DNA from: Siderastrea siderea
Lineage: Eukaryota; Cnidaria; Anthozoa; Scleractinia; Rhizangiidae
Length of the DNA stretch: 64,000 bases
Reading direction: 5' to 3'
NCBI GenBank assembly: GCA_964030785.1
Contig: OZ034971.1
Coordinates: forward strand, 15,941,400 to 16,005,399
Both the position numbers and the translations under genes were made by a program. The notes below the pieces were generated by a model. It was not told where the DNA came from, did not search any database, and was given only the letters and a program-made list of their open reading frames with translations. Shown piece by piece: positions 9,673-20,040 of this stretch. The first letter of the stretch is position 1. The number at the start of each line of letters is the position of its first letter.

Positions 9673-12430
9673 CTAGTAAGAATTTCAACATTTAAAAGAT
9701 AAACAAAACAATTTTGCTACTTAGTTTCATTTTACAATGCTTACAACTAAATTCTCACATGCACTGCAGGCTCATGGTTATGGTCAAAGGGTAAAGTTAA
9801 CTCTGTCAGAGAAAGAAGTGCTACAAGGAAGATAAAAATGTGCCACCGTTGATGAACTGACCCTTAAAAAACACACCTAAATCGATTTAATGTGTTCACA
9901 ATGTGTTCTTCCCGTTCACAATAAAGTACATGTCACTATAGCAGTGCTTCTCAAAGACGACCGACTTGTTGTTTACGAAACGTACACTTACCTAACTCGA
10001 TCAATAACAACATTAATAGATCTGAGATCTGTAAATTGGACACAGATTATGTCCTCGTTTGCAGAAACTTTCCATTCGATTTATCCTTCTAAAATGATTA
10101 TATCTCCTTGAAACTCAATGAACATTCCTCAATGCATGGATAGTGTCCACGCTTCATCCAATTTATAAACTCTCTCTTTTGGCTTAAAATTGAAAATCGG
10201 ATGCAACATGGTCTACAACTTCAAAGACGGGCCTGGTAATGCCACACAGCTCCAAGGCCAATTCTTTAAACAAAGTGTAGACCAGGATTAAGAAAGTCAC
10301 GGTCTAAACCGAGGTATAGCCTACGATTCCAACTATTTGAATGATGTTTATCTGAAGCTTTGTCTACGTCACATTTCACTGCTCCGAGTAGGTTTAGACA
10401 TCGTTTAACGCTCTTACCCGGTTTATTCTCTCTAATGCTTGCTCGAAGTCCACTTATTTATTGATTTGGACTTTAATGCACTGCTTGCATCGACTTAGTT
10501 GATGTCGAAGAGATACTCGATCCCCCTTTTTATTTCCTGTATTAAACTTGAGTAAAATTTGCCAACAACTTTTGTTAAAGAAAAATAGTAAAACAGTGGC
10601 CTATCCTTGGGAGTAGCACACAAGGATGACGGTCGAAACAACAGCCACACTCACTAGACTACAAGTCTAAATGTGGTCTAGGGGAGGTGTGGGGACCCTC
10701 CCTCCTTCCTCAAGCAGTGGATCTGTTGTGACTTTACATTCAAACTGTTGAGTACTTAAATTTGCACCTTTCTCCCAGGATTTACATGCAATGGCTCAAT
10801 CGATTAGGTACTGAAAATCAGTTAAGTAGGTTGACAATTTGTTGCGAGTTCGAGCCTCAAGTGGAACACAACTACAGGAGAATACTACTAGCTTTGAAAA
10901 TTCCGATGCTTAATAAAACGCTTCAGCCTATCGACAAAGTGAGTGAAGTAATCCTCCTTGCTTCCCCTCCCCCATACATCCACCCCTCCTATCCCATTAT
11001 ATATCATTAACAAACCAGTCAATCATCCGTGACCTTCAAAAATCTTCCAAAGGAATGCGCTTTGGCAAAACTATAAGACGGCCTTGCTTCATGGGGGGGC
11101 ATCTTAATAACTGGCATACGTATCATAAAATCGCGTTACCGAAAGATTTATATGATACAACATTATGACATTATGACCCAATTACCAAAAGTTTCAATAG
11201 AAAGCTGATTCTCCTTTTGAAAATTAAATCTTCATTATTATATGGCAAGCAATTCTTCATTCTAAATCGAGTGTTCTGATTGGTTAGTTTTCGGTCGGGA
11301 TTTTACAGTACGGACCATTACCATGGAAACGGTCCTTTTTGGATATTTTTTTTTTCGTGCTAACACTACAGCAAAATTCAAACTGTGAAAACGCAAGAAG
11401 ATAAAAAAGAAAAGGTTTGGAGCTGGTACAAAACAAATGAATGAGGTAAACACGTCTGCTTAGAAAAAGCGCTCTTCAATTAAGTTTACCGACTGGGCCA
11501 ACGTTCTTCAGTGACTGTGTGTGTTTGTTTTTCTGTACGGCTATAGACTGTAAGCTGTAAAGACCCGAGTAAATCGGCCAAGACTTAAACAATAATTATT
11601 AAAATTCAGCATTAACAAAAGAGTACGTTTCTCACAAGAAAACCTCACGGCGAAAAAGAATGAAAACTGCAAAACAACTAGCAAACGGCTTTCACCGGCA
11701 ACTGTAAATCGAAAGCAAACGATCACGTTCTTGTCTAGTTTAATATTCGCCATCGCTTCAGTCAGGGCTTTCCACAAGAACAAATTAAAGCTACACGTAC
11801 ATGCATTAAACTAACAGTGTACCTTGATTCCTCAGCGAGATTTTTGCTCTTGTAGTGCACATCCTTGAAAATAATTTTAGCGTGTTCACAAGTCCGCTCT
11901 TGCTGTAGCTCGCGCTAAAAACAACTCTTAGGTGCGACGAAAATTTGCTCTCAGCATCCACAAAGTTCTCTTTAAAGCCACTGAAGCAAACAACTTGCAG
12001 TATTTGATGGAGGGATAATTTCCAGTGTCTTTTTTTAGGTTCGAGTGTTCCTTGTTCCTTTGTTCACAATGACTAACACACTGCCACAATTTCCAGAGTT
12101 TGAGAAGCATGTGTGTGAGCCAGTTTTATCGCGACCTTTTCATTATTCTTCTTTTTCCCGAATCGTCTCTGCCCATAACGAAGAAGTATTTTCAAATAAA
12201 ACTTTCTGGTGTTGTACAGGACGACGAAAAACTGACACTTATAATAGAAGCAGAACAGTTTTCATTCAAGAGCCACGCAAGTTTCTGCCGATCGACAGCA
12301 ACGATCATCAAACTGATTCGAAAGCCAGTTAAAATCGCTGGTTTCTTTCCTTGACACCGCGCCGGAAATTGACTTGAATGAACTACCGGAAGTGTTTTTT
12401 CGTACGAAAAATGATGCCATATAATAAACC
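9673..12430. other. CEP70 intron; short repeats only
   Basis: About 2.8 kb of AT-rich intron. A GTTCGAGCC box near 10850 and an upstream TGGCTCAATCGATTAGG could be a decayed tRNA-like piece, too weak to call. 11260-11360 (GTTCTGATTGGTTAG…) resembles MITE ends seen elsewhere in the window. Other ORFs here look like chance. Confidence 0.35.
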
Positions 12431-12572
12431 ACTTACTAACTTCACTTGCTCGGGACCGTACTGGGGAATATTGGCCCTCGGTCGTTTTTGCACGGACCTC
12501 GCTGCGCTCAGTCCGTACTGCCACGACCTTGGGCCAATATTCCCCAGTACGGCCCTCGCGTTCAGTTAGTAA
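12431..12572. mobile_element. Foldback MITE
   Basis: The left arm (CTTACTAACTTCAC…CCGTACTGGGGAATATTGGC) is repeated inverted on the right (GCCAATATTCCCCAGTACGG…GTTAGTAAG). The whole 142-base block is an imperfect hairpin with a GC-rich loop. No ORF. Family not identified. Confidence 0.7.
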
Positions 12573-13840
12573 GAGGTTAGTATTTTATACTGTTGACTTT
12601 GTTTTCACTGCAAATTGTTTTAAATTCAACAAAATAAACCTTGCGCACATTCAAGCACAGGGTCCAGATGAGTGAAGTTCGAACAGAACGTTTAATTTTC
12701 CTTGCGAAAGACAACCGACATAATTTGTTGCGAACTTGCGTTATCTATATTTTTACTGCAGGTCAAATTACTGTGGGCTCTTAGGATCCCTGAGATTGAC
12801 TTACACTAAACAATACAACAAGGTCTTTATTTTTACTTGGCACTTCGTGCCTTGTTCAGAAAGCTTTGCTTTCCAAAGAAAAGCCGTTGACCTTCGGGCA
12901 ACGTGTTAGGCGACAGTGGAAGAATGGCCTCAGTTAATAGCAGTTTTCAATATGGCGGACGATACGGTGTACTAAGCGAGTGCAAAGATCGAGATCGAAA
13001 AATACAGCATATGGAAAGAGAAGAAAGCCGAGCAAATTGGATTCACAAAGGTTGCACTGGGCAAATTTATTGATCAAAATGACGAGATTATGTATTTTAC
13101 AAGGTAAGATGTACGAATGATAATTCTTGCATACAAATTTAAGCTTAACTCCTCTGGACCTCGTGATTCAAGTGTTTTTGTTCCTTCTATATGAGTGAGA
13201 CTTAAAAAGCTACGACTGAACTCATTATAACACATAGCGTCTCAAACTTTGTTGTTCACGTACGTTGAAGAACAACAACAATGCGAGCACCAAACAAGCC
13301 AGTCTTTCTACTTTTCTATTTTTTGAGCAACTTTTTGGGCAAAGATACCTCTGAAACTACAATTTCGCCCCAAAGAATTCCGATGTGTGTTGGTCCTTTC
13401 AACTGTCTTCTTAGTCCTAGAGGACACTGGAAGTTGTTATGAATCAGTTTTTGTGTGCTGTACCGCATTTTGTGTTGGAAACTTCATCAGGTTATCAAAT
13501 GTACCAAATAAATGTATCCAAGGAATTACCCTTGTGCACTGGTAAGCTTGGGTGTTCCGAAAATGGGGAGTGCAGAGTGAAAGACAACAAAAGCAGAATT
13601 AACAAATTAAAAGATAGCTCTAACATACAAAGGTTATCAAAATGAACCCTCTGCCCAGGAAAAGCAGGTCCGACACAAAAGCCCCCTTCTGTCCCTTTCC
13701 CTATAGAGGATCACAAAGTTAAGATTCCTTCCTAAAAAAAGGAGGGTATAAGGTCATATGGCACATAATGAGAAATGATTAATGATTTGTTGAACTGTCC
13801 AAGTTGAATGTTCTCAAGACAGATATTCACAACAGTTTAC
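12573..13840. other. CEP70 intron; unexplained open stretch
   Basis: Mostly unique AT-rich sequence. The plus strand at 12986-13104 reads AKIEIEKYSIWKEKKAEQIG and about 20 more residues without a stop, running into a GTAAG donor-like site, but an in-frame stop lies just upstream and no acceptor or ATG is convincing. Recorded as a curiosity only. Confidence 0.3.
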
Positions 13841-14014
13841 CGCTTTAATAAGATCTTGACATTGTTGCTGAAGCCTAGTGATTTCTTCTTCCCTCTGAGT
13901 CACTTCCTGTTCAAGCTGTCTATGCAATGCAACAAGTTCAGATTTGCTTCTCTTTAATTCTTGCACTTCCTCTCCATGCTTTTGAAGTTCCACAAGACGC
14001 AATCCCTCCATCTC
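13841..14014 (-). CDS. CEP70: CEP70 central coiled-coil exon
   Basis: A 174-base, 58-codon, phase-0 exon with acceptor TTGTACTTAAG and donor GCG|GTAAAC. It reads EMEGLRLVELQKHGEEVQEL, then KRSKSELVALHRQLEQEVTQ, REEEITRLQQQCQDLIKA. The charged heptads match the CEP70 coil [20 protein letters not shown] and EETIASLQMEVCRL (from memory). A second copy of the acceptor and exon start lies 57 bases upstream at 14071, still in frame, so an isoform with 19 extra residues is possible. Confidence 0.85.
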
Positions 14015-14085
14015 CTTAAGTACAACAAATGTCTTACAAATTAATTTTTTTAACTGCAATCCCTCCATCTCCTTAAGTACAACAA
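13998..14085 (-). repeat. Tandem duplication of a splice acceptor
   Basis: The block CAATCCCTCCATCTCCTTAA plus GTACAACAA occurs at 13998-14026 and again 57 bases on at about 14055-14083. On the gene strand this duplicates the polypyrimidine/AG acceptor and the EMEGL start of the CEP70 exon. The spacer is open in frame (MEGLQLKKLICKTFVVLK). Confidence 0.8.
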
Positions 14086-14249
14086 TATTTAACTAGAGAG
14101 CAATCACCAGCACAATACATTAATTTCAAATGCCACAACTAGTTAACTAGTAACACAACTTAGTCCATGACTTACATTCACATTTGCCCTATTTCTCGTT
14201 AACAGTTTGAATTGCATGTACAATATATGGTTTCATGAGTATACTAGTT

Positions 14250-14580
14250 ATCTGATCTTCATATAATGCTATCTTTATCCGCAGTTCAAATATATGATTA
14301 TTTCATATATTCATATTCATTTCTCCATCTACGGGATAAATACGAACTTACAATTGACCAGCTCCCAGTTGGCTTGATAGCTCAGTTGGTTAGAGCGCTG
14401 CACTGGTATCGCAGAGGTCATGGGTTCGATTCCCGTTCAAGCCCGAATTTTTTCAGGGTTCTTCTTTTCAACTGCTTAAGTTAAACACCTTCACTGTGAT
14501 GATCTGATGATCTTCATATAATTCTATCTTTATCCGCGGTTCAAATATATGATTATTTCATATATTCATATTTATACTAG
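14250..14580 (+). repeat. SINE-like repeat with tRNA-like head, copy 4
   Basis: The best-preserved copy. The tRNA-like head at 14371-14443 has perfect 7-bp acceptor arms (GGCTTGA/TCAAGCC), an intact D-arm and a T-loop GGTTCGATTCC. Its anticodon loop is CTGGTAT, which keeps U33 and gives anticodon GGT. The flanks share AAATATATGATTATTTCATATATTC-type blocks on both sides, so the head is part of a larger repeat. A GGT anticodon is unusual for a eukaryotic nuclear Thr tRNA, which normally uses AGT. I favour a SINE-like element over a working tRNA gene. Confidence 0.65.
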
Positions 14581-14709
14581 TTATGTTAGTCATCAAGTAA
14601 CACTTTAAGGCATGCATGGGGCAGTTGTTTGAGCACACAATACATGTTGCCATTGCTGTTGCTGTTAATTTGGTTCTGTAGTTCTGTGCACAAAGTTGTT
14701 CTGTTAATG

Positions 14710-16055
14710 AGCTCAGTGCTTGAAGATAACTTTTACCGTTCTGGGAAGAACAGTAGTCACTCAGGATAGACCATGCATAACAAATGATGACAGAAGTAAG
14801 ATTTTGCAGTCAACAATGGCCATAAGCGTCGAAGGAGCCCTGCTCCCAAAAAGTGAGATAAATGAGCAGGGCAGAATTGTCACATGTGAGGAGGGCAATG
14901 GTGAGGCTTTTGAGGAACACACACAGATTCACGAGATTTTAAGTTGTTTTTCACAGCTACAATCATAAGCACTGTCATGGGACAATTATTTTACTGATCA
15001 AAACCAAATGACTGTGGATTAATTTGAATTACAAGACAAGAAATTAGTTCACTCAAAGTGAAACGGCTGGAAGAATGACAGTCCAGTATAGGAAAAGGAA
15101 CATTAAAATGGACATTTTCCATGAAGAACTTGTTGCTGATAATACAGATAAGTGTATCTTGGGTCGCAACTTCAAGCTGGCAAATACTCCCTTGACATGG
15201 TGGCTGATAATACAGGTAAGTGTATCTTGGGTCTCAACTTCAAGTTGGCGAAAAATACTCCCTTGACATGGGTTGGGGTTAAGGAGGTAGCTGTGCACAA
15301 GCAATCCCTCACTCCATTTAGGACTTGTCATCGGGCAGTGAAAACAGAGATGATGCTCATACCACCATTCAGTGAGGCCTCTGTTCCAGGAATGGTGGAA
15401 CCTAGACCAGGACAAAATGGCTTATGTGTGAGGGGTCTTTCCACAAAGCATGCGACAGATAAGGATACAGTCATGGGACATCCTCGTCTAACTTTTCAGC
15501 TAATAAACCCAACAAAAGCACCAACGAAGATTAAACACATATATCAGGTTGCCAACTGCGAATGTGTCGAGAGAGTGCCACACCCAGACAGCATCTGGCA
15601 ATAAAGTGGAGGAGACTGACAAAGAAACAAAGGTTGATGAACTGCTGGACGTGTAGTAAACCTTGACAAAAACCAGAAGAACAAGACAAAAAAGTTGTTA
15701 ATAGAGCTCCAGGACGTCTTCCTCAAGGGAAGACTTCCACTATTCCAACACTGTACAGCATAGAATTAACCTGGGCGATGCACAGCCAGTATTGCAGGAG
15801 AGAGGCATTTGAGGCCATCTAGGACATGCACTGACAAAGGATAATCTAGCCCTCTTACAGACCAATGTCCTTGTGAGCAAGAAAGATGGGACCAAAAGGT
15901 TTTGCGTGTACTATAGAAAGCTAAACACATCACCAGGAAGGATGCTTATCAAGATATCAGTAGGCAGTGGTTCCCATATATGTTGTCACTGAAACTACTC
16001 AGAGGTTTGATGTAAAGGGTCACATAGTAGTAAAATTGGTGGTAAGTTGATGTTT
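14710..16055 (+). pseudogene. Ty3/Gypsy-like pol remnant
   Basis: The plus strand carries decayed retroelement coding. 15152-15604 is open for 150 codons before a stop. After frame shifts come LLIELQDVF near 15700, then HRINLGDAQP near 15765-15790, then NVLVSKKDGTKRFCVYYRKL near 15865-15925. The last two match the start of Ty3/Gypsy reverse transcriptase (HxIDTGDAxP and KKDGTxRFCVDYRKLN). A 65-base tandem duplication at 15130-15265 adds further damage. The catalytic RT core is missing. It lies in a CEP70 intron, on the opposite strand. Confidence 0.6.
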
Positions 16056-16237
16056 GGGTTGGACCAAAATCTAGGAAAGGGGTATAGTCACACGAGTGTG
16101 TTCGTTGTTACTTATCATGAAAACGTAATGCACTGGAGCGTGCATGGGGCGGTTGTTGGAGCATGCAGCCCGTTCAACTTTACTTCAGCACACAGACTGC
16201 TTATTATGTAAGAAAACCAAAGCCTAACATCACTTGC

Positions 16238-16285
16238 CTGAGTTTTAACCTTTTCCTCATCTAGCTCTCTTTGCAAGTTTCTTAT
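16238..16285 (-). CDS. CEP70: CEP70 exon with a GC donor site
   Basis: This 48-base exon has acceptor TTATTTTCCAG and encodes IRNLQRELDEEKVKTQ in phase 0. It corresponds to the CEP70 stretch VKSKIGELEDES (from memory). It is followed by CAG|GCAAGTG, which is a GC-AG donor with otherwise perfect consensus. No GT donor nearby keeps the frame into the exon at 13841-14014. Confidence 0.7.
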
Positions 16286-17358
16286 CTGGAAAATAAATTG
16301 TCCTGTAATTACTACAAGACTTACCACATTTATTTCTCCATTTACCATCATACGCATGTTTAACTTCAGATATCAGAAAGAAATACAATACAGTAAACTT
16401 ACCTCTAGAAGCTAGTTTACAGGTGTTTAACGAAACGATATTAATATATACCAAGCCAGTGGTAGTGTTTTTTGCACGCTCTGATTGGCTACTCAAACTC
16501 AGGACAGTATCTGCTATTCACCTCCTGGCATTGTTCTGGATTACACACACAGTGGATAGTGTTTTTCGCATGCTTGGCTAATCCAACTCAGGATAGTATC
16601 TGCTCCCGTCATTGTTCTGGATTTTGCACACAGATTTTCCTCATTTCTCAAAAAAAAGGGACTTTTCGGTGCTGGCTATCCACTAAAACAATTGCTGACT
16701 TCAATGTCGGTAAGAGTTGTAGATATTTCCCTCGCCGTTTTGAGAATAATTGTTAACTACCTCTGCTTAATTACCAGGTATATACATATAACCGGGAAAT
16801 TAAAAGAGTAAATTTCTCAGCAGGAATTTTGGAAACACATGTTAATATTATTAAATGTGCTTTAAGCTGAGATTGGTTTATGGATCATCAGTGAGACCCG
16901 TGTTGAATGCATTCTCCTCTGAATTTATTTTGTGCAAAGTACATAATACATTCATGTTCAATACACCCGAAATGAGTCGGGTCGTCTATAGGCACAGACT
17001 ACCCCACTCAGTGGAAATCAGGTCGTGAAATTTATCAACCTCTTCCTACTCGAAGTGGATATCAAAGGCTCAAATCCTTACTGGAAGTAGAATTCTAGCG
17101 GAAGTATATCAGTATCTCTACCTGACACGAGTTGTCATGGCCCGAATAAAAGTTGACTTGTCTCACTGAAGCAAAATGTGTAAAATACAAAAACAAACTG
17201 CTTTAAAAAACTATACAGAGTTTTAAAGCTTTACTGCTCACATTTATGGCAATCTGGCAAAGGTAAGTGGCTTGTAGAAATAAACCAAACTATAAAAATG
17301 GTTTCCCGAATGTTGTTACTTGGTACTGGTTGTTTGAAGAAAAATGTTAAAGTTTTAC
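16286..17358. other. CEP70 intron with a two-copy degenerate repeat
   Basis: 16447-16545 and 16547-16640 are two diverged copies of an about 95-base unit (both contain CAACTCAGGA-/AACTCAGGACAGTATCTGCT-like blocks and CATTGTTCTGGATT). Nothing else recognised. Confidence 0.4.
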
Positions 17359-17416
17359 CTTGGCTGCATCGCCAGTTAGAGTTTTTGAATCAATCACAAG
17401 CCAGGATTTGAGTATC
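17359..17416 (-). CDS. CEP70: Candidate CEP70 exon
   Basis: Acceptor TTCTCACAG and donor AAG|GTAAAA bound 58 bases. One frame is open and reads ILKSWLVIDSKTLTGDAAK, ending in phase 0, which fits the next exon (IRNLQREL…). However, it starts with one extra base, whereas the preceding exon at 19392-19440 ends in phase 0. So the two do not join directly: an exon between them was missed or the true acceptor differs. Confidence 0.4.
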
Positions 17417-17872
17417 CTGTGAGAAGAGGTTTCTTAGTTGCCCTATGTTCCGCTACAAAACCTCTGCATAAAACAGTCCGATTTCATTTTGTGCATACAC
17501 AAGTTTCATCATACACATCATTACTCCTTGTCTTGCATATTTTGTAAACGTGCTCACACATTAGCTTACAAACCAAATATTGTTTAACTTCACGGAAACT
17601 GCACTAAGTTCAAATTACTAATTTAAGCATTACTTTAAACTACAAGTAAATCTTAGTAAAATAAAGCTTTATCAATTGCTGTCTTGTCTTTCTGCTGATT
17701 TTGTGAAATGCGAAAAGTTTTGTAAAATGTCTGTAAATCTGTGATGTATCAAAGCGTACACATTTTTTGGCAACATTGACAGCTACGTTAAGCGCTAAAC
17801 TGGTAAAAGAGCTAAACCAAGGTTCAGAACAGTGGCACTTAAGAGAACCAGACAAATGTGTGCAAAGCTTTC
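17417..17872. other. CEP70 intron, nothing recognised
   Basis: AT-rich, no clear feature. Confidence 0.4.
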
Positions 17873-17875
17873 TTA

Positions 17876-18708
17876 GGGGCTGTTTACATGGAGGGACGAA
17901 GATCCTAGAAGGTGAAACAACTTTTCATTTGGTTTACATGCAGAAGTTTCGGTCAGGGTGGTTACCAAGTGGAGATGGAAAGCAAGACGAAAATGTCGGC
18001 CTTTAAGGTGCTGTTACACTAGGCAATGACTCATGCAATGTGTCGCACAACAATGAAAAACCATGCAATGTGGTGCTGAGAGACAAATTCCACGAGGGGT
18101 TTTACATTAGGCAATGTTTCTTGCAACTTGTCTTGCTCCCGACAGTGACGAACAGTACAGAGGACTGGCACGATTACTTTATTGGCTGATGCAACAAAAT
18201 GTTGCGACACACGTTGCAGGAAGCAAGTTACACCTTGCAACCCTTGAAAAATTTGTTGCAACGTTGTGAGGGGCGTTGTGAAAAGCAGAACCGAGTGCTA
18301 CTTCTCGCAAGGATTGCAGCAACAAAAAAATTGAGAGCAATGATTGTTGCAGGGTAGGTTACACTAGGCAATTATTCAGGCAATTTAACACACAACAAAA
18401 TTGTGAGACAAGTTGCACAAAACATTGCCTAGCATAACAGCACCTTTAGCAGCTGAACGCCCGGCTGCCGCCATGTTTGTTTTTCTGTTCCTAGTACTAG
18501 GATCTTCCGCGCAAAGGTAGTTTACAAGGTGTTACGATCTTCCTATCTCTCAGCTAGGAAGATCCTAGTGCTAGAAAGATTCTAGCGCTAGGGCCAAGTA
18601 CAACCTTTTACATGTAAACTGAATACAGAAAACATATGGCACTAGGATGATCTGCCCTGTATGATCTTCCTAGCGCTAGGATCTTCCTCCCTCCATGTCA
18701 ACAGCTCC
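17876..18708. mobile_element. Harbinger-like MITE with TTA duplication
   Basis: The ends are inverted repeats of about 33 bases, 30 of 33 matching. The left starts GGGGCTGTTTACATGGAGGG and the right, inverted, starts GGAGCTGTTGACATGGAGGG. TTA flanks both sides (17873-17875, 18709-18711). Three-base TWA duplications and GGGGCTGTT-type ends fit the PIF/Harbinger superfamily. No transposase. A second MITE (18006-18445) is nested inside. Confidence 0.75.
18006..18445. mobile_element. Nested Harbinger-like MITE
   Basis: Inverted ends AGGTGCTGTTACACTAGGCA… and AGGTGCTGTTATGCTAGGCA… match at 21 of 23 positions, with TTA on both sides (18003-18005, 18446-18448). Internal GGCAATGTTTCTTGCAACTT-type motifs repeat in both directions. 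It sits inside the larger MITE, so it is the later insertion. Confidence 0.75.
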
Positions 18709-18711
18709 TTA

Positions 18712-19391
18712 TTTACCTGCTGATTTTACAATGGCGGTTTTCTCAAGCACAGTGAAGAGTCACTGGATCAAAAGACTGGCAATTGTTCAGCTTTGACTAT
18801 TTGTTCTTCCTGCCACCACCAAACTTGCACTACTGGCATCTTTAAATGCCTTGTTTCTAAGGCCTAAGAGGAGGAGGCTACCACCTAATAGGGCTAGTGC
18901 AAACTGATCAAATAAATGTGTTTTCTAGGTGATACAGCAAACTTGTAATTATGGAGTTACTAGAGCCAATTAATCTTTTCCTTGGGCATGCATCTATTCT
19001 TTTTATTGCACATTTAAAAAAAACACATGGGAAACAACAATCAGTGAAATCAAACCACTCTCGTAAGTTTCAAGGGAATCACCTGAAGGTTGCAGGTTCT
19101 ACTTGTAATGAATAAATTCATTGGCAAAAGTTTGGCAGAGGTCTCGCTTTATGAGTTAAGAGTGTTTCTGTTAAGGTAATTCTAAAGCATTCGTGTGATT
19201 TGAAATACACATTTCCCACCCAATTTCAATGTCACTAAGGATCAAACCTCCTGCCCAAGAAGCATTCCAAATACTGTGTAGATGATGTACTGTTTACTAC
19301 CGAATGATTACAGGTACGTGTCATTTTAGAACACATACTACCAAGATAGCTTCTAAAGCTGGGGTTGACAACTGTTGTTTTCTGTACAAAC
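18712..19391. other. CEP70 intron, nothing recognised
   Basis: No exon, repeat or RNA signal found. If the candidate at 17359 is real, a small missing exon could be in this stretch or the next. Confidence 0.4.
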
Positions 19392-19440
19392 CTTCATTTC
19401 ATAATGATAAACTCGGTTCCTTTCTTCATCAGCATCTTTC
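19392..19440 (-). CDS. CEP70: CEP70 exon
   Basis: This 49-base exon has acceptor TTTTATCTCAG and donor AAG|GTTTGT. Its first base G completes the Gln codon split at the end of exon 32365-32488. It then reads KDADEERNRVYHYEMK in phase 0. It falls where CEP70 reads RNELQLEQSRAANQEQ (from memory). The intron before it is about 12.9 kb and holds the second minisatellite and the TTAA foldback. Confidence 0.65.
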
Positions 19441-19751
19441 CTGAGATAAAAATTGGCTCAAATAAAATGCAGGGAACCCTTAAATAATAAGACATTATGC
19501 ACACATAAAGCTGGACATCAAACATGAAATATAAAACATAAGACATTTGTTTCAGTAAGTGGTGTAGGAGAATTTCAGAAAAGCTAGTTTGACAGGCGAC
19601 TCTAAAACGCTGAATGGCGGAACGGCAGAACAGTGGAAATTCCCCCAAATCCTAAACATGGAACAGCGGAATGTCACCCAAAATCCTAAAACCCAGAACA
19701 GCAGAAAATTGCCCCAAATCCTAAAATACAAAATACCAAAAATAGGGATTC

Positions 19752-19767
19752 AATAATAATAATAATA

Positions 19768-19814
<47 letters not shown>
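19752..19814. repeat. (TAA)n microsatellite
   Basis: About 20 units of AAT/TAA with a single G interruption. Confidence 0.95.
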
Positions 19815-19815
<1 letters not shown>

Positions 19816-19929
19816 GACACTGATTCTCTCTACTCTCTAGCATCATTGCCCAAGGCTCGAGCCATGCGGCTTAACACTTTACAACATATTCACTTCTTAC
19901 CCTTTGCAGTCTTTTGGCTTTTTTAAGGT

Positions 19930-20040
19930 CATTGCCCTGTATTGCATTGCGCATCCTTACTACGCACGATTTGTTGCATCATTAGCACGCGCTCACAGTG
20001 TGCGCACGTCCAGGGAATAATAGATTTCCTATGAGGCTAA
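19930..20040. repeat. Dispersed repeat shared with 63881-63985
   Basis: The blocks CTTACTACGCACGATTTGTT, GCATCATTAGC and TCCAGGGAATAATAG recur almost unchanged, in the same order and strand, at the right end of the window. Family unknown. Confidence 0.7.

Noticed and set aside
12986..13104. Plus-strand exon ending at a GTAAG site
   Set aside because: An in-frame stop lies just upstream, no acceptor is convincing and no family match was recognised.
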